Assembly (NCBI RefSeq): GCF_009905545.1
Contig: NZ_JAAALB010000013.1
Coordinates: forward strand, 93,723 to 157,722
Reading direction: 5' to 3'
Origin: Cellulophaga sp. BC115SP
GTDB lineage: Bacteria; Bacteroidota; Bacteroidia; Cytophagales; Spirosomataceae
DNA: 64,000 nucleotides
This document shows, in pieces, positions 44,801 to 53,400 of this stretch. The position numbers and the translations under genes are program-made. Within the stretch, counting starts at the first letter, position 1; each line of letters begins with the position of its first letter. The notes beneath the pieces are model-generated. The model was not told the origin of the DNA, searched no databases, and worked only from the letters and a program-made list of their open reading frames with translations.

Positions 44801-46919
44801 AGGCTTTGAATTGAGAATGAATGAGTTTGCTCTTAGAATAGACGCAACATCATTTAGAGCTTATGCCAAAGTAAAGATTGCTACTAGTGGCAAAAAAGTA
44901 GGTTTTGAAGGAGAGGGTGAGTTTGAAGGTGCTGAGCTCAAAGCAGCTATGTCTCTGAAATTCTACAAGTTTGTAGATGGCTCGGGATATGAACTTGGAG
45001 CAGCTCTCAAAATGTCGACAGGCGCTACTGGAATAGTAACAGGTCCTATCACGTGGACAGCACTTGGAGGGGGCTTTGATTGGAATACCGCCGAAGGCAA
45101 ATTTAGTGTGTTCCTTCTAGGAGACGCTCGTTCTTCTGGATTACCTGAAAAAGTAGTTTCTTATAAAAAGGTTCGTTTGTCACTCGATTTTGTAGGAGGA
45201 CGATGTGGCTCCAAACCTATACTTCGAGGATATGCCGAACTATGGACAGGAACCAAAAGTGCTAAACCTGAGAAAATCTGTAATGTATCAGCCGAGGTCA
45301 ATTTCTGCGATGCTGTAATTGTTTGTAAAATCGATTGCGAGGTAGAAATGTCTGAGAAAAAAGTAAAAGTAGATGCTTTAGCTTTTATCTCGCCAAGCGC
45401 AGGTTTCTTCCTCGGTGCCAATGTGCGCACAGAACTTTTTGGAATGACCCTCAATGGTCGAATGCTCTTTGGGATTGTATGTGATACCAAACATCCTGAT
45501 GCTCCTAAAGAATTAGGCTTGTATCTGACGGATATTCCAAACTATTTGTACCAAAGTGATAACAAAACTATCTCGGCTCTCTATTTAGGTGTTGATTTAA
45601 GTTATGAAAAGCGTGAAAATGGTGGTGCAAGTGCCTTTGGTGTTGATCTAGTAAAATACAGTATCGAAATTTTGGTAAAAGGACGCCTAAAAGCTGGTAT
45701 CAACTTTGCTAATGGCAACTTCATGATTAATAGTATGGCCAAGATAGAAGCTGAAGGTAAGGCCGATATTCTGGGCTTCAACCTAGGAGGTAAATTTGAA
45801 GGTATGTTTGAGTTAGGAGGTGGTTATACCAACGAAATGGGTTGGAATTTCCTAATGGCGGGTCGTGCTAAACTCGAAATTGGTGCAGGTAAATATCAAG
45901 ATAAACCATGTAACGACTACAGTATTACAGGTATCAAATGGTGCGACAAATGTATTTCATGCTGTAGTGGACGCAAGTGGTACTGCCCAGTTACATTGAA
46001 TGTGCCTTATCCATGTGGTGAAATAGATAGATTCTTGAAGTTATGTCTCGAAGGTCAGTTTGGGGTGAGTTATCGTGAAAAAGGACCTGACTCAGAAAGA
46101 GGCTGGAAGGCTTTTGCAGGCGGTTCGGCTCCTGGTTCAAATGGTGGTTCTGCTGATGGTAAATCATACTCTGCCAAGAGTAGTATTACTGCCGAAACAT
46201 CCATTAAGCCAGGCGAATCTCGCTCTTCTTCAAATGGTATTTATAAGTTATCTGTTGAATCCGATGGTAATATCGTAATTACCAAAAATGGCGCAAAAAT
46301 TTGGGAAGCCAGAACTGGTGGTAAAAACGTAAGTACCTTAAAAATGCAAAAAGATGGTAATTTGGTAGCATATACTGCTAGCGAGCAAGCTGTATGGGCA
46401 ACTGGTTCTCATGGAAAAGGTAATAGCTCTTGCGTGCTTGTAATGCAAGACGATGGTAACTTGGTGATTTATAAAGATGGCGATAATCCTATTTGGTCAT
46501 CTGGAACTCGAAATGTATATACAAAAGAAGAGCTCCAAAAGATTACAGTCAGAAATGGTGAAAGTCTTAAAACTAATGACAAGATTACCTCAACAAATAG
46601 TAAATACTATTTAACGCTACAATCAGACGGAAACGTAGTATTATATAAAGGTGAAAAAGCCTTATGGGCAACAATGACCAATGGTAAAGGTGCGAATAGT
46701 ATCTACGTACAAAAAGATGGTAACTTTGTGGCCTATCGTAGCGATGATAGAGCTGTTTGGGCATCAGGTACTAATGGTAGAGGTGGACGCGAAACCTTCT
46801 TGATTATGCAAGATGATGGTAATCTTGTATTGTATAAACGTTTAGGAAGTAGTACGCCAGGCAATATCACCGTGTATTTTGGCGAAGATCCAATATGGTC
46901 GTCAGGAACTTTTGAATAA
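38859..46919 (+). CDS. Giant 2686-residue surface protein with C-terminal bulb-type lectin domains
   Basis: The signal peptide ends near residue 35 (GVAQQ). Residues about 37-190 resemble the TANFOR domain of Bacteroidetes surface proteins (from memory). Then come a fibronectin III-like domain (about 305-395), three carboxypeptidase-regulatory-like domains (about 680-745, 785-845, 1026-1095), two Lys/Glu-rich helical stretches (about 1274-1347 and 1620-1810), a long beta-rich region, and a Cys-rich patch (about 2350-2397, 10 Cys including CDKCISCC). Residues about 2445-2686 hold two bulb-type lectin domains with five QxDxNxVxY sites, such as MQDDGNLVIY and LQSDGNVVLY. There is no T9SS sorting domain at the C-terminus. 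Probably a carbohydrate-binding surface protein. Confidence 0.88.
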   Translation: MAKLGLHTYQISVRFKQLIVLTLLLVAGQLQGVAQQYFPVVARFTQLPPYPVYLSDFSNPAQTNLSIQVQMNDKSIASRAFRIRVYIEGQGFLIQSTDFVQGEPSITLVEGQVYNIPAPQVANYFKQYNLKITPEQYRKPFNEGAFRFGVEIIDFQTNRPISGIQWSTPVWLVVNEPPVWVMPQNQISVTPTNPQNINFQWAPRHNNVNDVEYEFTITDLMLNNGFQGNVQNLFLSQPAYYQTRTRNTVLNYNATMPPLVVGRTYAYRVQAVAKRGSEDVGVFRNNGYSEIQYFTYGEAVKLNPPTNLQVAWTDDFKGSTFNWKGDNAHKNFTVEFREKNAKDWKNVDVTASTGGLYNTFLINNLAPEKSYEMRVTGIDAQGNRATAEPVSLTKSPAAIKQEKLVLKGNIVWAFRASEQNLNATGSVLEASDNSSLPSRKTQQGTNETSSPANVKYPLEKAIVTLYNSPVELTIENLKTVKPERIATVQTDAQGKYSFDALGVKLLSDVKNLYIVAEYQGENFAPTITKLSVGAEETGTKTASEMVLLANSIRFSPKVLINGMSLPSGETIANNSIEEIALYRLKSVVEKNPYLQHEGNLKGERASLTYNKDTYVKVGELLSTTTLAQIFNNKAFNDKFVLRIKQKDRKAVVFPVNDITDFQEGKYLAVTDYFAYKAPVNVISGYVERKTGDKVERVANASVQFHNISTRTDGEGFYEMEIPQVLDFSIKVWGFTTGPNAVPVIKGTKMLLNAIDPLLTISKDSTVLVYENKDIQHNFMLDGNAHYIEGRVFGRDKKILSGATVSYKSQSTKTNENGYFSIGFAGSEMIDSVKVEFDGYDVAYANISKFKKSKIEGKNLDDFKGNLLAKIKAITDKTQRENFYIDNFSKAKLIGVNYFEVDSIKLENKTTYRVVAYTNKIGALGLRYQSDSAVAVSAILNIEDGDRDISAAKFIKKDGDKEIWSGGYLTTTSKSELTIKVTNKKVMNNDTTVAFNGFVEEEISIPLPKRYVKGDTVLVKVRLKPAIYFNGAVYDSTFYIAGVRENGRKAGDKYKGLAEVEVSVNGSKIKTDAEGKFKLRVPKGEDIEMEFTKTDFNTIKHAFTAAIVNQHSGNNTRAFYMLAQDKELPKFKTLMNFNINIDNIVKHSNNTYMISGSLLLDKGKLEKSKNIFKAGDTKTLTFKNVVVKEDTNKTNAIITQNKIDFVETEAKIKLFGYAPILLTGNPVGEPYIRLQQTDAKSTSLSSNGKIGASTMELTRTEMMDITFGKMELELKKDESKDAKLGKFDDKLSDKDAGKREKAATEKKDLEKQIQGKVDEANKALYQDVIAAKSSSQEARDNAAKELKGLSPKDVTAVPDKEPLLLAFAPMALEELSETKEYKIIFPEASKVNQIKKLGAKKDTSTSGETKKLKHDDFLKFSLGLGGLVSAGIDPESAVLKKSGVSMKGVLLLPEIWRFTKNNPLTIEKLEINDAFEMKSIMIGKSDPDKKEFVKFGVADTWMCYINTVQIFSGFKGFNLGGTFNTDKENFVNINALGFTIIKDKIFPNVDISTPKDGFRFSKLRFKTVGKKNITIKGNPKDASYEIEGSLRIEWDESDLKTFTSDSTDRFGKRLSQDEIDKNVALRKANEGNAAFEAEQSSLKTNKENKKFEDTQKQLTQAEEELKALAKLKEELTSEYDKLSKEQQSLNVKRIALTRKYTGASRDSEQAKEEEKAQTEAETSNKNKEKDVDARWKKWQDDNTAKENEITKLKAALEPLTQAREKAAKEKQEADEKQKAEAATKQKEADKNKAIETQKREAIDAGKSYVSTDTTANKSGSGLDWKKRIFPLEVTAFTWSTSGKFLVAVSPSQDALRFESFAIKIRRIVYTRGMKTTPAQMTDMLKMSEDEVNRMNTSSKFNDANTYVNDDGKRVGALSKDNQESKANASVDGLALKAIEDKVVAASPDTLQWAMGFAGGVELDFKSINVDSDVSMYIGDFGKGFELRMNEFALRIDATSFRAYAKVKIATSGKKVGFEGEGEFEGAELKAAMSLKFYKFVDGSGYELGAALKMSTGATGIVTGPITWTALGGGFDWNTAEGKFSVFLLGDARSSGLPEKVVSYKKVRLSLDFVGGRCGSKPILRGYAELWTGTKSAKPEKICNVSAEVNFCDAVIVCKIDCEVEMSEKKVKVDALAFISPSAGFFLGANVRTELFGMTLNGRMLFGIVCDTKHPDAPKELGLYLTDIPNYLYQSDNKTISALYLGVDLSYEKRENGGASAFGVDLVKYSIEILVKGRLKAGINFANGNFMINSMAKIEAEGKADILGFNLGGKFEGMFELGGGYTNEMGWNFLMAGRAKLEIGAGKYQDKPCNDYSITGIKWCDKCISCCSGRKWYCPVTLNVPYPCGEIDRFLKLCLEGQFGVSYREKGPDSERGWKAFAGGSAPGSNGGSADGKSYSAKSSITAETSIKPGESRSSSNGIYKLSVESDGNIVITKNGAKIWEARTGGKNVSTLKMQKDGNLVAYTASEQAVWATGSHGKGNSSCVLVMQDDGNLVIYKDGDNPIWSSGTRNVYTKEELQKITVRNGESLKTNDKITSTNSKYYLTLQSDGNVVLYKGEKALWATMTNGKGANSIYVQKDGNFVAYRSDDRAVWASGTNGRGGRETFLIMQDDGNLVLYKRLGSSTPGNITVYFGEDPIWSSGTFE

Positions 46920-46946
46920 TTAGTCTAAAACAAAGGGTTACAAATA

Positions 46947-46978
46947 CAGCAGGAGTGAATCCAAAATAACTCCTGCTG
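46947..46978 (+). repeat. Intercistronic hairpin after the giant lectin gene
   Basis: CAGCAGGAGT pairs with ACTCCTGCTG around a 12-base loop. No T run follows, so it is more likely an mRNA-stabilising or attenuating structure than a full terminator. Confidence 0.55.
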
Positions 46979-46995
46979 GTTAATATACTTAAAAC

Positions 46996-49179
46996 ATGAA
47001 AAAGCTTTATTTTTTATTCATACTATTAGCTTCATCTGTTTCATGGGTTGCACAGGCTCAATCTCAGGATATTGCTACGGCTTTACCGTCGCCCAAAGGC
47101 GTGTACATACGCCTAAAAACTGACTATATTTCTGGTACATCATTAGGGAAATTGAAATATGTTATCAAACGAAAAAAGATTACAGAATCTGCTGCTAAAG
47201 TAATCGGCCAAATGCAACTGGCTCAGGATTACAATGATTTTATGCGTGTGGTCGGAAGGAAGTCACTAAGAGATTTTGAGAAAATGAAGAAGTTTTATGG
47301 CGCTTCTGAAACAATGGCGTTTTTGTATAGCAGTCCTTCGTATAAGTCATTAGCCGCATTTGGAGAACTTAAAATTGAGTTTTTACAAGCATTTGGCTTT
47401 GCGTTTTTAGACTCAACAGCACAAAAAAACGAATTATATAATTACGAAATTTTTGAGCTTTCGGCCAATAAAGAAGAAAAACTTGTAAGTACAGTAAGTG
47501 CGTTTTGTAATCCTAAAAACTTTGCTCTCAAGCAATATGTCCCACAGATTAATAAAATTATTGGGTCGGATTCATCTGTTATTTTTGAATGGAAAATTAC
47601 TTCCCCTGCTTACGTTGACAGATCTGCTGATATGGTAAAACTTGGGGAGCAAATTGAGCAGGCTTTTCAGGTAAAATCTAATCAGAATGCGCAGCGTATA
47701 GATGAAAGTGCGTATGCCAATGTCAAAAAATTATACTTAGCCAACGAGTCAATTTTATCGATTTATCCTACCGATGACTTTACGACTCGCTATAATGTGT
47801 ATTATCGCAAAAATGGTAGTGTACAATGGCAATTTTTAGAAAAAAATGTTGCCAATAGTGATCCCACTGGTACACATATTCTCACAGCGCGTGTATTAGG
47901 AAAACGTGATGACTTAGTCGAAACCATGGTTATTCCTGAAGACTTTGTGTATAATACTGGTGATACTTCCAAAGTAGCTCGTGGCGTAATTGCTCACAAT
48001 GGAAGTGTTGAGTTAATTTATGGTGTGAAATCTTCTGATTCAACAAATGCTATTATTTTACAATGGAAAAAACTGGCTGATAAACCTTATTACTCAGGTA
48101 TAGAAATTGCCAAATCGGCGGGTAATGAAGAGCCAAAAGTAATTCAAATTCTTCCAGTAACAGCTTCCAAGTTTGTAGATACCGATGTATTTCCAGCGGG
48201 ACAAATGTTCAAATATTTTGTTCGCCCAATTTTCATTCCTTTCCAAGAGTTAAAACAAGAAATACCAGCTACCACAACTATGACTTGTGGAAAGTTTTCT
48301 AAACCAACACCACCTTTTAACCTTACCGTAAAAGCAGAGGGTCCCAACGCTAGATTGAAATGGGAAGTAGCCGACGAAAAAGCAGGACATAGCTATTATG
48401 TATATCGTGGAACAAGTCCTAAAAAAATGATTCCGATTCGTTCGGCAGTCAAGGAAAGAGAATATCTAGATACTACAAGTTATCTTACTGGACGTTCTAC
48501 GTATTACTATGCTATTATGGCTGTGAATGTTACTCAAGATACAAGCGACTTTTCGCCGTATGTAATGTATTCACCTAGCAAAGTTGAGTCTGTACAAAGT
48601 CCAAGTAATATTGGATTTGAGGTTATCAATGCTAAAGCACGCTTGAGTTGGAACGACGTCAGGCTCAACGATGATTTTATCGCAGGATATGCCTTACAAC
48701 GTAAAAAGAAGGGAGAAACATCTTTTAGGAATATCCATACAACTTCACTTAATGCTTCGAATTTTATTGATGAAACTTTCGAATTGGGCAATAGCTATTT
48801 GTACCGTGTAGCCTCAATTACCATCAAAGGAGATACTTCATATTTTTCACCAGAGGTAACAGTCCAAACACCAAAGCCTAAAAATATGGTTGATGGCATT
48901 TCGGGTATCGGCTTATCTAATTTGTCTGAAAGTATCAAGATTTCTTGGCCAAGCGTAGAAGTAGGCTCTGTAAAAAGCTATAAAATATATCGAAAGCTTC
49001 CCACAGAGGTAAACTTCAAGTTAATAGGTACAGTAAACAACGGGAATTTTGAGTACCAAGACAAAAATGTAAAACCCGATGTAATTTATGTTTACACTGT
49101 TACCAAAATCGATGATACCAATACCGAAAGTGCTGTACAGGAACGTAAATCGATTTATCGTGAAAAAGTTAGAAAATAA
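46996..49179 (+). CDS. Secreted fibronectin type III repeat protein
   Basis: 727 residues with a signal peptide (1-21, ending VAQAQ). The N-terminal about 200 residues are mixed alpha/beta of unknown type. The C-terminal part contains about three fibronectin type III-like domains (about 436-535, 535-630, 630-727) with motifs such as LKWEVADEKAGHSYYVYRG, ARLSWNDVRL, YALQRKKKGE and IKISWPSVEVGSVKSYKIYRK. There is no T9SS sorting domain at the C-terminus. It probably stays in the periplasm or on the surface as a partner of the giant proteins. It lies 76 bases after the lectin gene. Confidence 0.85.
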   Translation: MKKLYFLFILLASSVSWVAQAQSQDIATALPSPKGVYIRLKTDYISGTSLGKLKYVIKRKKITESAAKVIGQMQLAQDYNDFMRVVGRKSLRDFEKMKKFYGASETMAFLYSSPSYKSLAAFGELKIEFLQAFGFAFLDSTAQKNELYNYEIFELSANKEEKLVSTVSAFCNPKNFALKQYVPQINKIIGSDSSVIFEWKITSPAYVDRSADMVKLGEQIEQAFQVKSNQNAQRIDESAYANVKKLYLANESILSIYPTDDFTTRYNVYYRKNGSVQWQFLEKNVANSDPTGTHILTARVLGKRDDLVETMVIPEDFVYNTGDTSKVARGVIAHNGSVELIYGVKSSDSTNAIILQWKKLADKPYYSGIEIAKSAGNEEPKVIQILPVTASKFVDTDVFPAGQMFKYFVRPIFIPFQELKQEIPATTTMTCGKFSKPTPPFNLTVKAEGPNARLKWEVADEKAGHSYYVYRGTSPKKMIPIRSAVKEREYLDTTSYLTGRSTYYYAIMAVNVTQDTSDFSPYVMYSPSKVESVQSPSNIGFEVINAKARLSWNDVRLNDDFIAGYALQRKKKGETSFRNIHTTSLNASNFIDETFELGNSYLYRVASITIKGDTSYFSPEVTVQTPKPKNMVDGISGIGLSNLSESIKISWPSVEVGSVKSYKIYRKLPTEVNFKLIGTVNNGNFEYQDKNVKPDVIYVYTVTKIDDTNTESAVQERKSIYREKVRK

Positions 49180-49194
49180 ATAACAATGAAAATA

Positions 49195-49227
49195 GACAGC
49201 TGGGTTATTCCAAATAACCCAGCTGTC
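49195..49227 (+). repeat. Intercistronic 15-bp perfect hairpin
   Basis: GACAGCTGGGTTATT is repeated inverted after a 3-base loop, 15 bases past the stop of the FN3 gene. It is very stable but lacks a T tract; partial termination or mRNA end protection is possible. Confidence 0.6.
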
Positions 49228-49302
49228 GCCAGTTTAGACGCCAAAGTAGTACATTTCAGAGTGGGCTGAATACGAAAGTGTAATTTTACTTTATGAAGAG
49301 CC

Positions 49303-50361
49303 ATGATTTTAAGAATCCTTTTATTTGTTTATTTAATCTTGATGAATAGTTGGTCTTTTGCCACTTCTAAGCATTTAGAAATTAGGGTGATAGACGAATA
49401 TTCTATGCCTGTAGATAATGCTATTTTTTCTATTTTAGAAAGGTCCAAAAACCATAAAGTAATTCACGAAGAAAAAACAACAGACGGCACTTTCCATCTT
49501 ACTATTGAGTATGATAAAGAGTATTATTTTATGATTCAGAGCCAAGCATTTTTTGTCTCACACTTATTTTTATCTTTTCATGAAATCAAAAACCAATCTT
49601 TAGAAGGCGACGTTCTCAATACGCAAAATACCAACGTGAGAATCGTTTCCAAGAATACTATAGCTATTGTGCTTAAACGAATCCCATATTTTCAGTTTTT
49701 GGCAAAAGACCAAAATACAGGAGAGTATATAGACGCGGAGTATTCAATACGTCTTAATAAAACAGGAGCTGTTGCCATAAGAAAAGCTCGAAAAGGCGAA
49801 CCCATAGAGTACCTCCCCGAAATGTTTTGTACCTTTGAGGTATCGGTTCGAAAAGATAACTATGTGGCATACACTAAAGAGTTTTTATATGATAAATCAT
49901 TCAAAGGACTCAATCAGATTTTTGAATTGAAAGTTGATAGCCTACCTATTCGGGCTGACTCTATCAAAGCTATTTTAGTAAAGAATACAACAAAACCTAT
50001 TATCCCCAAAGTAATAGCACCTACACCCAACCTTATCATTCCATTCGAACAAGGAAGTTTTTATCTAACCGCCGAAACACAAGAGCAATTAAATGGCTTG
50101 ATAAGTCAACTACAGAACAATCAAAACACTACCCTTCGAATTGTCGGCAGTCATGATGGCGTTGGTAGTGCAAAACTAAATAGCTATTTGGCCTATTTGA
50201 GAGCTGTGGTTATCCAAATTTATCTTGATAACCATCAACTTCGAGGCGTTAAGACTGTGATTGAGACTATCACAAATCCTGAAACTGATACTCCTTTGGC
50301 AGCCCGAAGAGTTGCCAAGATTTATATAGAGCACCCTCAAGATTTTATATCTAGAAAATGA
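49303..50361 (+). CDS. OmpA-like domain protein of the surface cluster
   Basis: 352 residues with a signal peptide (about 1-20). The N-terminal about 215 residues contain beta-rich segments resembling a carboxypeptidase-regulatory-like fold (HLEIRVIDEYSMPVDNAIFSIL). The C-terminal about 120 residues form an OmpA-like domain: IPFEQGSFYLTAETQEQLNGLISQL, LRIVGSHDGVGSAKLNSYLAYLRA and ARRVAKIYIE. The usual TD and R of the diaminopimelate-binding loop are changed (SHDGVG, AARRVAK), so wall binding may be altered. Probably periplasmic, linking the surface machinery to peptidoglycan. It is 41 bases before the sensor kinase gene. Confidence 0.82.
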   Translation: MILRILLFVYLILMNSWSFATSKHLEIRVIDEYSMPVDNAIFSILERSKNHKVIHEEKTTDGTFHLTIEYDKEYYFMIQSQAFFVSHLFLSFHEIKNQSLEGDVLNTQNTNVRIVSKNTIAIVLKRIPYFQFLAKDQNTGEYIDAEYSIRLNKTGAVAIRKARKGEPIEYLPEMFCTFEVSVRKDNYVAYTKEFLYDKSFKGLNQIFELKVDSLPIRADSIKAILVKNTTKPIIPKVIAPTPNLIIPFEQGSFYLTAETQEQLNGLISQLQNNQNTTLRIVGSHDGVGSAKLNSYLAYLRAVVIQIYLDNHQLRGVKTVIETITNPETDTPLAARRVAKIYIEHPQDFISRK

Positions 50362-50402
50362 GCATTTTTTGAAACAAAATATGCGATTACCACATAAGAA
50401 TC

Positions 50403-53400
50403 ATGTACAACAAACTCGTTAGATTGATGAAATACCGCTTTGTAACTATACTTATTTGTGTACTAATAGCCCACATCCAATCTAGAGGACAGTATTATTT
50501 ATCTTCTAAGCAATATGGATTTTCGAGCGGCTTGGGGCACCGCCATGTCAATGCTTCTTTTATAGATTCAAAGGGTAAAAAAATTATCCTTACGGCCAAC
50601 TCTATGGCTTTTTTTGAGGGGAATAGCTTCAAATCCATTTCTTACCCTGAAGCTTTTTCGTCCAAAGGCTTTAATACCATTTGTGAAGACAACATGGGGA
50701 ATTATTGGGTTTCGGAGGCTTTTGAGTGGTTTTATTCATTCAATATCCGCCAAACGTACGTCTATAATCACGAGCAATTTATTCCTTCAAAAAACAAACT
50801 CCCTAGCTCAATTCAAATCGAGTCGATTATTTCTGATGAAAATAGATTGCTCCTGATTGGCACAAAAACAGGGGAAATTTATTCATATTCTGCCAATAAT
50901 AACAAACTTACTTTGCGAAAAAAAATAGGTAAATTACCTGTTAAGTTGCTTTATGCTAAACAAAACAAAATTGTTTTTTGTGAAGCAAAAGGAACGCTTG
51001 AAGACGATAATATCCAACTCATTAATTATGTTGGAAAGGTTTTATTTCAGGAAAAACTTCTCAATAAGTTTGGTGTATCAGTATTGTCCGTAGCAGATGA
51101 ACTTTATGCTGTATTTGATGGTCGTACCCAAACAGAAGTAGTCAAACTAGGTACAAATATTACTTTTTCTTTACCCAAAAATCACTCTTACACCTATTTG
51201 ACAGGCTTGGTATATGAGCCCAAATTCAAATCATTGATTTTTTATAGCAATGATAAAATTTCTTTCTTGAGTCCCAACCTAGAAACGCTCTATACACACG
51301 ATTTTCCTTTTTCGATTCATCATATTATAGCCGACGGTCATGGTAACTTGTTTATGAGTACCGACAACGGTTTGGTGATTGTACGTATTCAAAAAGGGGT
51401 AATTAATACCTTGTTATATAATCCAAATCCTGAAGACAATCAGAATAATTACTCTTGTCGTCAAATTTATAAATTGGATAAGAATACCCTCATAGTCAAT
51501 ACTAACCAATGTCGACAGGTGGTTAATCTCCAAACAGGGAAATCTGAGAAATTGCCAACCTTAAATACCAATCTCCAAAACGATTTTATCCTTTCAATTC
51601 TTCATGACAAGCAAGGAAACCTTTGGTTTGGCGAACAACAGCTCGTTACCACAGATTTAGTCTCAAAAGTTAATCATGCATATTTTGCCAATTATGAAAC
51701 CCGAATTTGGTCAATGATCGAGCATAAGCAAGGGCTATTGTTAGGTTTTGAGAAAAAAGGGATAGGATATTTCGATAAATCTAAAGGTAGTATTGAATAT
51801 TTTGATGGCAAACAACCACAAGAGCTTGCCTCAGCCACTGTTTATGATTTTCTAAAACTTAAAGATAAAGTGTTTATTGCTTCTTCTTCAGGTCTTTATG
51901 TGCTTGATAATGATGGTACAATAAAGAATATTCCTTATTCTTTCGGACAAAAAAAAGCTACTTATGACATTAATCTTTTTGATAAAAAACGAGCTAATAC
52001 CCTAATCTTATCTACCGAAGAAGGTATTTTATTATTGGATATTGCAACCTCAAAAATTAGACAGTTTATCCAAGATAAGCACTTTGCCAAAGTGAAGTTT
52101 TTATCTTGTTATGAAACCCAAAATGGTTATTGGGCAAGTAGCGAGCAAGGAATTTGGCATTTTGATAAAGTGGGAAACCTCCTAAAAATTTATACAGAAT
52201 TAGACGGCTTAACCAATAACGAATGTAATACCTTGGCGCACTTTCAAGATGAGGAAGGTACTCTATACTTTGGCGGACTAAATGGTATAAATGTCATCAA
52301 ACCAGAAGCTTTTGCCAATCAGCCCAAAGAAGGAGTTATGTTGATTCGGAATATTCGGATATTTGACAATCAAGAATTAGTAAGTACAATGCCAGCGCTC
52401 AATGGGAATATTATCACCTTAAAAACGAGTGAAAACTCGATAGAGCTTGAAGCCGAATTTGATGATTATATGTATGATTGCGAAAAGCAATTTTACTATA
52501 CGGTAGGTCAAGAAGAAAAAAACTGGGCACCTTTTGTCGCTAAAAACTTTCGAATGGATAACCTACCTTACGGCGAATCGCTGATTCACCTGAAGGTTGT
52601 GGCTTGTAATAATTTTGCGAATAGTAATATCCTTACTGTCAAAGTTTTTAGAGCTTATCCTTTGTATTATCGCTGGTATTTTTGGGTAATGGTGGCTGTT
52701 GTGATGGGCTTGCTCATCTGGGCTGGTTTTCAATTATATGCATATAACTATCGTATGCGCAACCTCAAACTCAAAGCCTTGGTAGACAGACAAACGGTGA
52801 GTTTGCATGAAAACTTAAAGTTTAGAGACGAGCTTCTCAAGCTATTAGTACACGATGTTCGTCACCCAATTATTAGCTTTAATAACCTGACAGACAAGCT
52901 AAACCTGCTGATTCAGAAACAAGAATACGAGCGACTTTCGTTGTTAGGAACCGAATCAAAGTCTCGTAGTGAGAATTTATTATGGCTCATCGACAACCTA
53001 ATATTATGGATTCAATCTACCAATAAAAACGAAACGGTTGTGTACCAAAATCATGATTTGATAGGGCTGATTCACAAAATCATTCGCTCTTATCAGAATG
53101 ATATTTCGGTTAGAAACCTTACATTTGTAGTCGAACCCGAAGCGTTTATTGCTAAAATAGATGAAAAATTATTTGTGATTACAATGCGCAACATCATATT
53201 CAACGCCATAGAATATGCCAAGCGAGACACAACTGTTCAAATCAAAATTAGCCGAAACGCCCAGCTCGTAGAAGTTACCTGCTACAATCTTGTAGAGCCA
53301 GACACACAACCACGAGCCGAGTCACGAGGATTGAAAATAGGATTGAGTGTGTTAAAAACCATTCTAGAAAAACAATCTATCGAACTTTTCAATGATAAAG

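Noticed and set aside
31621..50361. Contractile injection system or type VI secretion cluster
   Set aside because: No sheath, tube, baseplate, VgrG or ATPase gene was found; the large proteins are adhesin-like.
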